Below are positions 1 to 10,452 of a stretch of 39,618 nucleotides of DNA, in pieces. Origin of the DNA: Actinophytocola sp036402745. Its GTDB lineage: Bacteria; Actinomycetota; Actinomycetes; Mycobacteriales; Pseudonocardiaceae. The notes under the pieces were generated by a model. It had not been told where the DNA came from. It ran no database searches and was given only the letters and a program-made list of their open reading frames with translations. The translations under genes and the position numbers were made by a program. The first letter of the stretch is position 1; each line of letters begins with the position of its first letter. The stretch lies in contig NZ_DASWSJ010000305.1 of NCBI RefSeq assembly GCF_036402745.1, positions 1 to 39,618 on the forward strand. Direction: 5' to 3'.

Positions 1-19
1 CCCCCCCCCCCCCCCCCCC
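1..19. repeat. Poly-C homopolymer at window edge
   Basis: Nineteen consecutive C residues open the window, followed by GGCGACGACCC. A run this long is unusual even in high-GC DNA. It may be a real slippage-prone tract or an artefact at the end of an assembled contig. Nothing else is visible around it. Confidence 0.8.
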
Positions 20-64
20 GGCGACGACCCGCACCCAAAGCAACCGGCCCGCAGCGGGCACAAC

Positions 65-155
65 CAAGCCCGTCCGGCGCTTGAGGACAAGCACGAACCC
101 GCACAAGCGGGCACCACCCGAGGCGCACACAAGCCCGTCCGGCGCTTGAGGACAA
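65..155. repeat. Pair of 26-bp direct repeats upstream of hutH
   Basis: An identical 26-base word (core GCCCGTCCGGCGCTTGAGGA) occurs at 65-90 and 130-155, 65 bp apart. Between and before the copies are related CCCGC...GCGGGCAC inverted-repeat pieces (near 48-60 and 98-113), so the region is two copies of a composite element. From memory, very similar words are abundant between genes in Streptomyces. I treat it as a dispersed intergenic repeat of unknown function. It is noncoding. Confidence 0.75.
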
Positions 156-188
156 AAGGCCGGCCGTCAGGCCCCCACCACCCGGCTA

Positions 189-217
189 GTGACACGTCGA
201 GATTCAGTCCGTACGCT
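189..217 (+). promoter_or_regulatory. Candidate hutH promoter for a leaderless transcript
   Basis: GTGACA (189-194) and TACGCT (212-217) are separated by 17 bp and resemble -35/-10 elements of the main actinobacterial sigma factor. The expected transcription start, about 7 nt after the -10, falls on the A of the ATG at 225. No Shine-Dalgarno sequence lies before that ATG, which fits a leaderless mRNA. This is read from sequence only. Confidence 0.5.
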
Positions 218-224
218 CCTGAAT

Positions 225-1732
225 ATGGATATGCACACTGTCGTGGTGGGGACGGCCGGGACCACCGCCGAGGACGTCATCGCCGTGGCCCGGGGCCACG
301 CAAGGGTCGAGCTCGGCGCGGACGCGCGAGACGCGCTCGCCGCCGCCCGCGAGATCGTGGACGCGCTGGCCGCCAAGCCCGAGCCCGTCTACGGCGTCTC
401 GACCGGCTTCGGCGCGCTCGCCAGCCGCCACATCGGCCCCGACCTCCGCGCCCAGCTCCAGCGCAACATCGTGCGCAGCCACGCCGCAGGCATGGGCCCC
501 CACGTCGAGCGGGACGTCGTGCGCGCGCTGATGTTCCTGCGGCTCAAGACCCTCGCCTCCGGGCACACCGGCGTCCGCCCGCAGGTCGCGCAGACCATCG
601 CGGACGTGCTGAACGCCGGGATCACGCCCCTCGTGCACGAGTTCGGCTCGCTCGGCTGCTCCGGCGACCTCGCCCCGCTCTCGCACTGCGCGCTCACGCT
701 CATGGGCGAGGGCGACGCGGAAGGCCCGGACGGGACCGTACGCCCCGCGGGGGAGCTGCTCGCCGCGCACGGCATCGCGCCGGTCGAGCTGCGCGAGAAG
801 GAGGGCCTCGCCCTGCTCAACGGGACGGACGGCATGCTCGGCATGCTGGTCATGGCCCTCGCCGACCTCACCAAGCTCCTCGACATCGCCGACCTCACCG
901 CCGCCATGAGCGTCGAGGCGCTCCTCGGCACCGACCGCGTGTTCGGCGACGACCTGCAGCGGCTGCGCCCGCACCCCGGCCAGGCGGTGAGTGCGGCCCG
1001 CATCACCGCGCTCCTGCGGGGGTCGGCCATCGTCGCGAGCCACCGCGGGCCCGACTGCAACCGCGTCCAGGACGCCTACTCGTTGCGCTGCGCCCCGCAG
1101 GTGCACGGCGCCGCCCGCGACACCGTGTCCTATGTGGAGACCGTCGCCGACCGCGAGCTGGCCGCCGCCATCGACAACCCCGTGGTGCTGCCCGACGGCC
1201 GGGTCGAGTCCAACGGCAACTTCCACGGCGCGCCCATCGCCTACCCGCTCGACTTCCTCGCCATCCCCGTCGCCGACGTCGCCAGCATGGCCGAGCGGCG
1301 CACCGACCGGATGCTCGACGCCACCCGCAGCCACGGCCTGCCGCCGTTCCTCGCCCACGACCCCGGCGTCGACTCCGGGCACATGATCGCCCAGTACACC
1401 CAGGCCGCCATCGTCTCCGAGCTCAAGCGGCTCGCCGTGCCCGCGAGCGTCGACTCGATCCCCAGCTCGGCCATGCAGGAGGACCACGTCTCCATGGGCT
1501 GGTCCGCCGCCCGCAAACTCCGCAAGGCCATCGACGGGCTCACCACCGTGCTCGCCATCGAGCTGCTCACCGCCGCCCGCGCGCTCGACCTGCGCGCGCC
1601 GCTGACCCCCGCGCCGGCCACCGCCCGCGCCGTCGCCGCACTGCGCGAGCGGGTGCCCGGGCCCGGCCCGGACCGCCACCTCGCCCCCGAGATCCACGCC
1701 GCCGAAGACCTCATCCGAGAGGGAGACCTGCC

Positions 1733-1736
<4 letters not shown>
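225..1736 (+). CDS. hutH: Histidine ammonia-lyase (HutH)
   Basis: The product (503 aa from the ATG at 225) converts L-histidine to urocanate and ammonia, the first step of histidine degradation in the cytoplasm. The aromatic amino acid lyase signature GSLGCSGDLAPLSH is present; its C145-S146-G147 triad occupies the place of the Ala-Ser-Gly that cyclises to the MIO electrophile in the best-studied enzymes. The segments VYGVSTGFG and QEDHVSMG are also typical of the family, and the length is normal. An in-frame GTG at 189 would add 12 residues, but it lies inside the putative -35 box, so the ATG at 225 with a leaderless start is preferred. The stop overlaps the hutU start (ATGA, 1733-1736), so the two are translationally coupled. 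Confidence 0.95.
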
Positions 1737-3386
<1,650 letters not shown>

Positions 3387-3394
<8 letters not shown>

Positions 3395-4607
3395 CCCGGC
3401 AGGAACAACCTCTGCCACCGGCCTGCTGGCCGCGATCGCGGACGTCGGCGTGGACCGGCGGCGCGGCGGCTACTCGCGGCACGGGTTCGACCGGGTCGAG
3501 TTGGCGCTGCGCGAGTGGTTCGTCGCGGAGGCCACCCGGCGCGGGCTCGACGTGCGGACCGACCGCAACGGCAACCTGTGGGCCTGGTGGGGCACCCCCG
3601 GGCCGGACGCCGTGGTCACCGGCAGCCACCTCGACTCGGTGCCGGGCGGTGGCGCGTTCGACGGGCCGCTCGGCGTGGTCAGCGCGCTGGCCGCGGTGGA
3701 CCTGTTGCGGGCCAAGGGCTTCACCCCGACGCGGCCGCTGGCCGTGGTCGTGTTCGCGGAGGAGGAGGGTGGGCGGTTCGGCGTGCCGTGCCTCGGCTCG
3801 CGGCTGCTCGCGGGCACGCTCGACCCGGACGCGGCGCGGCGGCTGGCCGATCCCGACGGCGTGACGCTGGCCGAGGCCGTGGCGGACGCGGGCCTGGACC
3901 CCGCCCGGCTCGGCCGGGACGACGAGGCGCTCGGGTTGGCCGGCCGGTTCGTCGAGCTGCACGTCGAGCAGGGCCGGGGGCTCGTCGACCTCGGCGCTCC
4001 GGTCGGGCTGGCGAGCTCGATCCTCGCGCACGGCCGGTGGCGGTTCCGGTTCACCGGCGAGGGCAACCACGCCGGCGCCACGCTGCTGGGAGACCGCCGC
4101 GACCCGATGCTGCCGGCGTCGGCCACGGTGCTCGCCGCCCGGCGTGCCGCGTCTCATGTGGACGGTGCGCGGGCGACGGTCGGCCGGCTGGTCCCGAACC
4201 CGGGCGGCACCAACGTCGTCGCGTCCACAGTGGACGTCTGGCTGGACGCGCGGTCGGGCGACGACGCGGGGACCCGCGCGGTGGTCGGGGAGATCACCGC
4301 CCAGGCGCTGTCGGCGGCCGCCGACGAGGGCTGCGAGGTCGCGGTCACCGAGGAGTCCTACGGCGACACCGTGCACTTCGACCCGGGCCTGCGCGACGAG
4401 CTGGCCGGGGTGCTCGGCGACGTGCCGGTGCTCGCCACGGGCGCCGGGCACGACGCGGGGATCCTCGCCGCCCGGGTGCCGACCGCGATGCTGTTCGTGC
4501 GTAACCCCACCGGGGTGAGCCATGCGCCGGCCGAGTTCGCGGAGGCGGCGGACTGCGCGGCCGGTGTGGTGGCGCTCGCGGCCGTGCTGGAACGGCTGGC
4601 CGGATGA
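3387..4607 (+). CDS. M20-family amidohydrolase (allantoate/carbamoylase type), candidate HutG substitute
   Basis: A 406-aa metal-dependent amidohydrolase of the allantoate amidohydrolase/N-carbamoyl-L-amino-acid hydrolase group. Visible metal-site features are GSHLDSVPGGGAFDGPLG (His and bridging Asp), FAEEEGGRFG (tandem Glu), ELHVEQG (His) and a C-terminal GVSHAPAEF (His), with GHDAG nearby. Sequence alone suggests hydrolysis of an N-carbamoyl or ureido group. Its place is more telling: it overlaps hutU by 8 bases and hutF by ATGA in an otherwise complete hut operon that lacks a recognisable hutG. I infer that it removes the formyl group from N-formyl-L-glutamate, the HutF product; this is not shown by the sequence. 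An alternative is a true allantoate or carbamoyl-amino-acid hydrolase that merely travels with hut. Confidence 0.85.
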
Positions 4608-5893
4608 GCGACTACTGGTGCGAGCGCGCGTGGCTGCCGTCGGGCATCCAGGCCGGGGTGCTGGTCCGCGTCTCGGCCGGGGCGATCGTCGGGGTGTCAG
4701 CCGCGGAGCCGCCGCCGGACGCGCACCGGCTCGGCGGGCTCGTGCTGCCGGGGTTCGCCAACGCCCACTCGCACGCGTTCCACCGCGCCCTGCGCGGCCG
4801 GACCCACGCCGGCGGCGGCACGTTCTGGACCTGGCGCACCGCGATGTACTCCCTCGCCGCCACGCTCGACCCGGACACCTACCACCGGCTCGCGCGGGCG
4901 GTGTACGCCGAGATGGCCGCCGCCGGGGTCACGTGCGTCGGCGAGTTCCACTACGTGCACCACCCCGCGGGCGGCGGCCGCTACGCCGACCCGAACGCCA
5001 TGGGCGAGGCACTGCGCCAGGCCGCCGCCGACGCCGGCATCCGCATCACGCTGCTCGACACCTGCTACCTCGCCGGCGGCATCGGCACCCCGCTCGCGCC
5101 CGAGCAGCAGCGGTTCTCCGACGGGACCGTGGAGGCGTGGGCCGCGCGGGTCGGCGCCCAGCGCGACGCGCCGCACGCGCGGGTGGGCGCGGCCATCCAC
5201 TCCGTGCGGGCGGTGCCGCCGGCCGACCTGCCCGCGGTGGTCGACGCCGCGGGGCAGCGGCCGCTGCACGTGCACGTGTCCGAGCAGCCCGCCGAGAACG
5301 AGGCGTGCCTCGCCGCCTACGGCCGCACGCCGACCGAACTGCTGCACGAGGCCGGCGCGCTCACCCCGCGCACCACCGCCGTGCACGCCACCCATCTGTC
5401 TGCAAAGGACATCCAGCTCCTCGGCGGCTCGGGGGGCGGCGCGTGCTTGTGCCCCACGACCGAGGCCGACCTGGCGGACGGCATCGGGCCGGCCCGCGAG
5501 CTGCTCGACGCGGGCACGCCGCTCTCGCTCGGCAGCGACCAGCACGCCGTGGTCGACCCGCTGCTGGAGGCCCGCGCGCTGGAGCACGGCGAGCGCCTGC
5601 GCAGCGGGCAGCGGGGCCGGCTCGCCCCGGCCGAGCTGGTCGCCGCGCTGACCAACCACGCGAGCCTCGGCTGGCCCGACGCCGGCCGGCTCGAGGTGGG
5701 TGCGCCCGCGGACCTCGTCGCGCTGCGGCTGGACAGCGCGCGCACCGCGGGCTGCCTGCCGGCGCAGGTGGTGCTCGCGGCCACCGCCGCGGACGTGCAC
5801 ACGGTCGTCGCGAGCGGCCGGGTCGTCGCGGTGGACGGCCGGCACGAGCTGCTGGACGATCTCGGCGCGGTGATCGAGGAGCTGTGGGCGTGA
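4604..5893 (+). CDS. hutF: Formimidoylglutamate deiminase (HutF)
   Basis: A 429-aa amidohydrolase-superfamily enzyme that deiminates N-formimidoyl-L-glutamate to N-formyl-L-glutamate plus ammonia. The metal ligands of the superfamily are visible: ANAHSHAFH (HxH) near residue 55, LHVHVSEQP, AVHATHLS and GSDQHAVVD (Asp). HutF defines the five-step histidine route, so a deformylase must follow. Its ATG overlaps the upstream M20 gene (ATGA) and its TGA overlaps the hutI GTG (GTGA). Length fits HutF. Confidence 0.93.
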   Translation: MSDYWCERAWLPSGIQAGVLVRVSAGAIVGVSAAEPPPDAHRLGGLVLPGFANAHSHAFHRALRGRTHAGGGTFWTWRTAMYSLAATLDPDTYHRLARAVYAEMAAAGVTCVGEFHYVHHPAGGGRYADPNAMGEALRQAAADAGIRITLLDTCYLAGGIGTPLAPEQQRFSDGTVEAWAARVGAQRDAPHARVGAAIHSVRAVPPADLPAVVDAAGQRPLHVHVSEQPAENEACLAAYGRTPTELLHEAGALTPRTTAVHATHLSAKDIQLLGGSGGGACLCPTTEADLADGIGPARELLDAGTPLSLGSDQHAVVDPLLEARALEHGERLRSGQRGRLAPAELVAALTNHASLGWPDAGRLEVGAPADLVALRLDSARTAGCLPAQVVLAATAADVHTVVASGRVVAVDGRHELLDDLGAVIEELWA

Positions 5894-7035
5894 GTGTCGT
5901 CATTACCGGGATCGGCGAGCTGACCACCAACGCCGAGCACGACCAGCTGGCGGATGCGGCGATCGTGCTCGACGGCGACCGGGTCGCGTGGGTCGGCCCG
6001 GCCGCGGCCGCGCCGGACGCGGACGAGCGGGTCGACGTCGGGGGGCGGGCCGTGCTGCCCGGGTGGGTCGACAGCCACACCCACCTGGTGTTCGCCGGGG
6101 ACCGGACCGCCGAGTTCGCCGCCCGGATGGCGGGCGAGCCGTACACCGCCGGGGGCATCGCCACCACGGTCGCGGCGACGCGAGCGGCCTCCGACGCGGA
6201 GCTGGCCGGGGTGCTGCGCCGGCACGTCGCGGAGGCGCTCGCGCAGGGGACCACCTACCTGGAGACCAAGACCGGGTACGGGCTGACCGTCGCGGACGAG
6301 GTGCGGTCGGCGGCGCTGGCGGGACGGGTGGTGGACGAGGTGACCTTCCTCGGCGCACACCTCGTCCCACCCGGAGTGTCCACTGAGGACTACGTGGCGC
6401 TCGTGTGCGGGGAGATGCTCGACGCGGTCGCGCCGCTCGTGGGCTGGGCCGACGTGTTCTGCGAGACCGGGGCCTTCGACGAGGACGCCTCCCGCGCGGT
6501 GCTCACCGCCGCGGCGGCGAAGGGGCTTGGCCTGCGGGTGCACGGCAACCAGCTCGGGCCCGGGCCGGGGGTGCGGCTGGCCGTGGAGCTGGGGGCGGCC
6601 AGCGTCGACCACTGCACGTACCTCGCGCCGGCCGACGTCGACGCGCTGGCGACGTCGGACACGGTCGCGACCCTGCTGCCGGCGACCGACCTGTCCACCC
6701 GCCAGCCGCTGCCGGACGCCCGCGCGCTGCTCGACGCGGGGGCGACCGTCGCGCTCGCGTCCAACTGCAACCCGGGCTCGTCGTACACGTCGTCGATGGC
6801 CTACTGCGTCACGACGGCCGTGCTGCAGCTGCGGATGTCGGTGGCCGAGGCGGTGCGGGCGGCGACGTGGGGTGGCGCGCGGGCGCTGCGGCGCGAGGAC
6901 GAGGTGGGGGTGCTGCGCGTGGGGGCGCGCGCGGACGTGCACGTGCTGGACGCGCCGTCGGCGACCCACCTGGCCTACCGGCCGGGCGTGCCGCTGACCC
7001 ACGCCGTGTGGCGCGCGGGCATCAGGGTTCGCTAG
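5890..7035 (+). CDS. hutI: Imidazolonepropionase (HutI)
   Basis: A 381-aa amidohydrolase opening the ring of 4-imidazolone-5-propionate to N-formimidoyl-L-glutamate. Family segments include LPGWVDSHTHLVFAGDR (HxH), ETKTGYGLT, FLGAHLVP, RVHGNQLGPG and DHCTYL. In the segment ALASNCNPGSSYTSSM residue 292 is Asn, where many amidohydrolases, including well-studied HutI enzymes as I recall them, carry a metal/catalytic Asp. The GTG start at 5890 overlaps the hutF stop and is the only one fitting the conserved N terminus. It is last in the operon; its TAG shares the palindrome CTAG with the stop of the convergent small gene. Confidence 0.93.
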   Translation: MSVVITGIGELTTNAEHDQLADAAIVLDGDRVAWVGPAAAAPDADERVDVGGRAVLPGWVDSHTHLVFAGDRTAEFAARMAGEPYTAGGIATTVAATRAASDAELAGVLRRHVAEALAQGTTYLETKTGYGLTVADEVRSAALAGRVVDEVTFLGAHLVPPGVSTEDYVALVCGEMLDAVAPLVGWADVFCETGAFDEDASRAVLTAAAAKGLGLRVHGNQLGPGPGVRLAVELGAASVDHCTYLAPADVDALATSDTVATLLPATDLSTRQPLPDARALLDAGATVALASNCNPGSSYTSSMAYCVTTAVLQLRMSVAEAVRAATWGGARALRREDEVGVLRVGARADVHVLDAPSATHLAYRPGVPLTHAVWRAGIRVR

Positions 7036-7229
7036 AACACCCAGATTCCCATGGCGCCGACCATGATGATCACGAGGACCAGGATGGTGGCGATGATCGG
7101 CCACTTGGGCCGGGGAAGGTCGCTCGGCTCCGTGTCCTCGGCGGCCGGCGGCTCCCACCCCGGCTGCTGGGAGAACGGGTCCGGGCCGAACAGCACCGGG
7201 TCCGGTGTCTTGCTCTTCGAATCGGCCAT
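7032..7229 (-). CDS. Small single-pass membrane protein, function unknown
   Basis: A 65-aa protein with a hydrophilic, Pro/Asp-rich N-terminal half and one strongly hydrophobic C-terminal segment (about residues 45-64, WPIIATILVLVIIMVGAMGI). It ends two residues later, like a tail-anchored protein with a cytoplasmic N terminus. The ATG at 7229 is preceded by GGGGGT; an upstream in-frame start at 7298 would add 23 residues without a ribosome site. It is convergent with hutI, sharing CTAG, and lies 81 bp downstream of the debranching enzyme gene on the same strand. I do not recognise the family. Confidence 0.7.
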   Translation of the reverse strand: MADSKSKTPDPVLFGPDPFSQQPGWEPPAAEDTEPSDLPRPKWPIIATILVLVIIMVGAMGIWVF

Positions 7230-7310
7230 ACCCCCATCATCCGCGCCATCGCAAGCGCCCGTTGGTGCCCGCTGGACAACTCGCGGCGGGAAGTCCACCC
7301 GACCGGGTGG

Positions 7311-9332
7311 TCAGGCGCCGACCGTCACCTCGATCTTGGCCGCGGTGTCCACGGCGGCCCGGCCCTCCGCGTCGACCTCGACGATCAGCTCCTGGCCGGC
7401 CACCGACAGGCCGGTGACGCGCATCGGGAACCAGGCCGAGAACTCGCTGGCCGGGGTCACGGTCAGGCGCCCGGCCGGCACGTCCGCCTCGAGCCCGAGG
7501 GCCGCGCGGACCAGCACCACGCCGGCCGCCGCCGACCAGGCCTGCGGGCGGCACGCGGCCGGGTAGTCCAGCAGCGGGCCCTGCTCCTCCGACCAGCCGC
7601 CGTACAGCTCGGGCAGCCGGTGGTTGAACCGCGCGCCCGCGCGCAGCAGGCCGGCCGACAGGGACGCGGCGACCTCGGGGTACCCGGTGCGCGCGAGGCC
7701 GTCGATGGCGATGGCCGTGTCGTGCGGCCACACCGAGCCCGTGTGGTAGCCGAGCGGGTTGAAGAACGGGTGCCGCGCGTCCATCGTGCGCAGGCCGTAG
7801 CCGCTGTCCAGCGACGGGTCCGCGAGGCGCTCGGCCACGGTCGCCTCCTCGACCGTGGCCAGGATGCCCGTGCCGAGCAGGTGGCCCATGTTCGACGCGA
7901 TCGTGTCCACCGGGCGGCCGTCGCCGTCCAGGGCCAGCGCGGGGAAGCCGCGGACCCAGAAGCTGTCCCGGAACCGCTCGCGCAGCCCGTCCGCGAACTC
8001 GACCGCCTCGTCGTCGCCCGGCCGGTCGAACGCCCGGAGCAGCACGGCGGCGTCCAGCGCGGCGCGGTGCGCGTAGGCCTGCGCCTCGCTCAGCACGATC
8101 GGCGGGTCGGCGATCTCGCCCTTGCCGTCCTGGATCGAGTCGGCCGAGTCCTTCCAGCCCTGGTTGGCCAGGCCCTCGCCGGTCCAGTCCTCGTAGCTGA
8201 GGAAGTGGCCGTCGTGGGTGAGGATCCAGTCCAGCGCCCGGCGCATCGGGTCGAGGAGCGGCTCGACGTCCTCGGCCGGCAGGCCCCAGCGCCACGCGTC
8301 GTGCAGCAGGCTGATCCACAGCGGCGTGGCGTCGATCGTGCCGTAGTAGCAGGGCGGCAGGCCCGGCTGGCGCGGGACGCCCGCGGGTAGCTGGCGGACC
8401 TCGTGCGGCATCTTGCCCGGCGCCTCGGCGGTGACCCGGTCGTGCTTGGTGCCCTGCCGGCGGGCCAGCGTGCGCAGCGTGCCGAGCGCGAGGTCGGTGC
8501 CGACGGGCAGGGTGAACCGCGCCGCCCACAGCGAGTCGCGGCCGAACAGCGTGAAGTACCAGGGGGTGCCGGCGGCGGCGAAGCGGTCCTGCGGCGCGGC
8601 CGGGTCGGCGAGCAGCAGCGCGCGCAGGTCGGCGAGGCCGGTGCCGACCATGCGGTCCAGCTCCTCCTCCTGGCTGTCGATCGAGAGCAGGCCGAACAGG
8701 CGGCACGCCGGCGCCTGGACCACGGCGTTGTCGGTGGCGGCCGCGGCGGCGAGGGTGAGCGTGACCTCCTTGGCGCTGCGGGACGGGATCCGCACGTCCC
8801 ACTCCAGCAGCACGTGGTCGGCGCCGAGCGTCACCCGCTGCGGCTTGGAGTCGGCGGTGAGCGTGGTGGTGCAGGAGCCCGACCGCCACACGGCCAGCGC
8901 GTCCTCGTCCTCGGCCGGGGCCACCGGCTCGGTCGGCCCGCCGGAGCGGACCGCGAGGATCGGCGCCAGGTCGGTGCCCAGCCGCGCGCTCACCGTGGTG
9001 ACGATCTCCACGCGGGCGTCGTTGACCAGCTCCAGCGTCTCGTGCAGCCGGTCCGCCTCGACCCGGCGGAACCGCTCCAGCCGCACGGTCGGGTCGCCGA
9101 TGGGGTCGCCGAGGCCCATGACCGCGCCGACGAAGTGCAGCTCCGAGGAGGAGTCCCGCAGGTGCGCGACCGGCTCCGGCTGCTCGCCGCCGACCAGCAC
9201 GACCAGCTCGGACAGGTGCCGCACGTCGGCGACCAGCCAGCCCTGCGCGCCGAGCGGGCGCAGCTGGCCGTCGGTGTCCGACAGCGCCGCGGCCGGCGCG
9301 CAGACCGCGGTGGCGAGCTCGTGGGTGAACAT
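7311..9332 (-). CDS. Glycogen debranching-type amylo-alpha-1,6-glucosidase
   Basis: A protein of about 673 aa with an N-terminal beta-rich 'glycogen debranching N-terminal' domain (about residues 15-230) and a C-terminal (alpha/alpha)6-barrel glucosidase-like domain. Recognisable parts are PWYFTLFGRDSLWAAR, YYGTIDATPLWISLLHDAWR, LSYEDWTGEGLANQGWKDS and FFNPLGYHTGSVWPHDTAIA. It should cleave alpha-1,6 or related glucosidic bonds of glycogen-like or other oligosaccharides in the cytoplasm; exact substrate is unclear. GAGGA lies 9 nt before the ATG at 9332 (MFTHELAT), so that start is preferred over 9341 or 9353. It is divergent from the aldo/keto reductase with about 53 bp between starts. Confidence 0.88.
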   Translation of the reverse strand: MFTHELATAVCAPAAALSDTDGQLRPLGAQGWLVADVRHLSELVVLVGGEQPEPVAHLRDSSSELHFVGAVMGLGDPIGDPTVRLERFRRVEADRLHETLELVNDARVEIVTTVSARLGTDLAPILAVRSGGPTEPVAPAEDEDALAVWRSGSCTTTLTADSKPQRVTLGADHVLLEWDVRIPSRSAKEVTLTLAAAAATDNAVVQAPACRLFGLLSIDSQEEELDRMVGTGLADLRALLLADPAAPQDRFAAAGTPWYFTLFGRDSLWAARFTLPVGTDLALGTLRTLARRQGTKHDRVTAEAPGKMPHEVRQLPAGVPRQPGLPPCYYGTIDATPLWISLLHDAWRWGLPAEDVEPLLDPMRRALDWILTHDGHFLSYEDWTGEGLANQGWKDSADSIQDGKGEIADPPIVLSEAQAYAHRAALDAAVLLRAFDRPGDDEAVEFADGLRERFRDSFWVRGFPALALDGDGRPVDTIASNMGHLLGTGILATVEEATVAERLADPSLDSGYGLRTMDARHPFFNPLGYHTGSVWPHDTAIAIDGLARTGYPEVAASLSAGLLRAGARFNHRLPELYGGWSEEQGPLLDYPAACRPQAWSAAAGVVLVRAALGLEADVPAGRLTVTPASEFSAWFPMRVTGLSVAGQELIVEVDAEGRAAVDTAAKIEVTVGA

Positions 9333-9385
9333 TCGCTTCATTCCTCGTCCCATCCTGGAGCGGCTCCGGGCGTAGGTTGGCCATC

Positions 9386-10378
9386 ATGGAGTACACCCAG
9401 CTTGGCCGCACCGGCCTGTCCGTGTCTCGCCTTGTCCTCGGGACAATGAACTTCGGGCCCGAAACGTCCGAAGAGGACAGTTACGCGATCATGGACAAGG
9501 CGCACGAGCACGGCATCAACTTCTTCGACACCGCGAACGTCTACGGGTGGCGCAAGGGTGAGGGCGTCACCGAGCAGATCGTCGGCCGCTGGTTCGACCA
9601 GGGCGACGGCAGGCGCGAGCGCACCGTCCTCGCCACCAAGCTCTACGGCTCGATGGGCGACTGGCCCAACGAGACCCGCCTGTCCGCGCTGAACATCCGG
9701 CGCGCGGCGGACGCGTCGCTGCGCCGGCTCAAGACCGACTACATCGACCTCTACCAGATGCACCACGTCGACCGGACCACGCCGTGGGACGAGATCTGGG
9801 AGGCGTTCTCCGTCCTGCGCCAGCAGGGCAAGGTGCTGTACTTCGGCTCCTCGAACTTCGCCGGCTGGCACCTCGCGCAGGCGCAGGAGGCCGCGCGGGA
9901 CCGGCACCTGCTGGGGCTGGTGAGCGAGCAGTCGATCTACAACCTGCTCACCCGCTGGGTCGAGCTCGAGGTGCTGCCCGCCGCGCGGCACTACGGCATC
10001 GGGGTGATCCCGTGGTCCCCGCTGCACGGCGGCCTGCTCGGCGGCGTGCTGCGCAAGCAGCGCGAGGGCGGGGCGTCGCGCAGCAACAGCGGCCGGTCGG
10101 CGGACTCGATCACCGAGCACCGCGACGCCATCGAGGCCTACGAGAAGCTCGCCGCGGACCTCGGCGTCGACCCGGCCGACCTCGGGATCGCGTGGCTGCT
10201 GCACCAGGAGGGCGTGACCGCGCCGATCATCGGCCCGCGGACGCTGGAGCAGCTGGAGGGCTCGCTGCGGTCGGTGGACATCAAGCTCGACGCGGACACG
10301 CTGGCGAAGCTCGACGAGCTCTTCCCGCCGCCCTGCCCCAACGGCGCCAAGCCCGCCCCGGAGGCCTACGCCTGGTAG
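9386..10378 (+). CDS. Aldo/keto reductase
   Basis: A 330-aa NADP(H)-dependent oxidoreductase of the AKR superfamily, with the (beta/alpha)8 barrel pattern. The catalytic tetrad is visible: Asp and Tyr in FFDTANVYGWR, Lys in VLATKLYG and His in YQMHHVD. The cofactor-binding end is GVTAPIIGPRTLEQLEGSLR. It resembles the YajO/YghZ-like group of uncertain physiological substrate. An in-frame TTG at 9377 exists, but the ATG at 9386 begins the conserved MEYTQLGRTGLSVSRL. Only a weak TAGG precedes it, so the transcript may be leaderless. A hairpin follows the stop at 10401-10437. Confidence 0.92.
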   Translation: MEYTQLGRTGLSVSRLVLGTMNFGPETSEEDSYAIMDKAHEHGINFFDTANVYGWRKGEGVTEQIVGRWFDQGDGRRERTVLATKLYGSMGDWPNETRLSALNIRRAADASLRRLKTDYIDLYQMHHVDRTTPWDEIWEAFSVLRQQGKVLYFGSSNFAGWHLAQAQEAARDRHLLGLVSEQSIYNLLTRWVELEVLPAARHYGIGVIPWSPLHGGLLGGVLRKQREGGASRSNSGRSADSITEHRDAIEAYEKLAADLGVDPADLGIAWLLHQEGVTAPIIGPRTLEQLEGSLRSVDIKLDADTLAKLDELFPPPCPNGAKPAPEAYAW

Positions 10379-10400
10379 ATCCTGTCCGTGGGACAACGAA

Positions 10401-10437
10401 AGACGCCCTCGATGCCTCGTCGGCACCGGGGGCGTCT
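10401..10437. terminator. Bidirectional hairpin terminator between AKR and kgd operon
   Basis: Arms 10401-10416 and 10422-10437 pair over 16 positions (one G-U and one mismatch) around the 5-nt loop TCGTC. It sits between the convergent aldo/keto reductase and DUF6104-like genes. There is no clear U-tract, as is usual for actinomycete terminators. Confidence 0.75.
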
Positions 10438-10452
10438 CGCGTCGCATAAGGG

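Noticed and set aside
204..1697. Long open frame antisense to hutH
   Set aside because: High-GC antisense frames are open by codon bias. It has low complexity (Gly/Val/His/Arg) and no domain.
146..1732. Long open frame on the plus strand ahead of hutU, overlapping hutH
   Set aside because: It is an Arg/Pro/Ala-rich shadow of hutH in another frame; only the part from 1733 is hutU.
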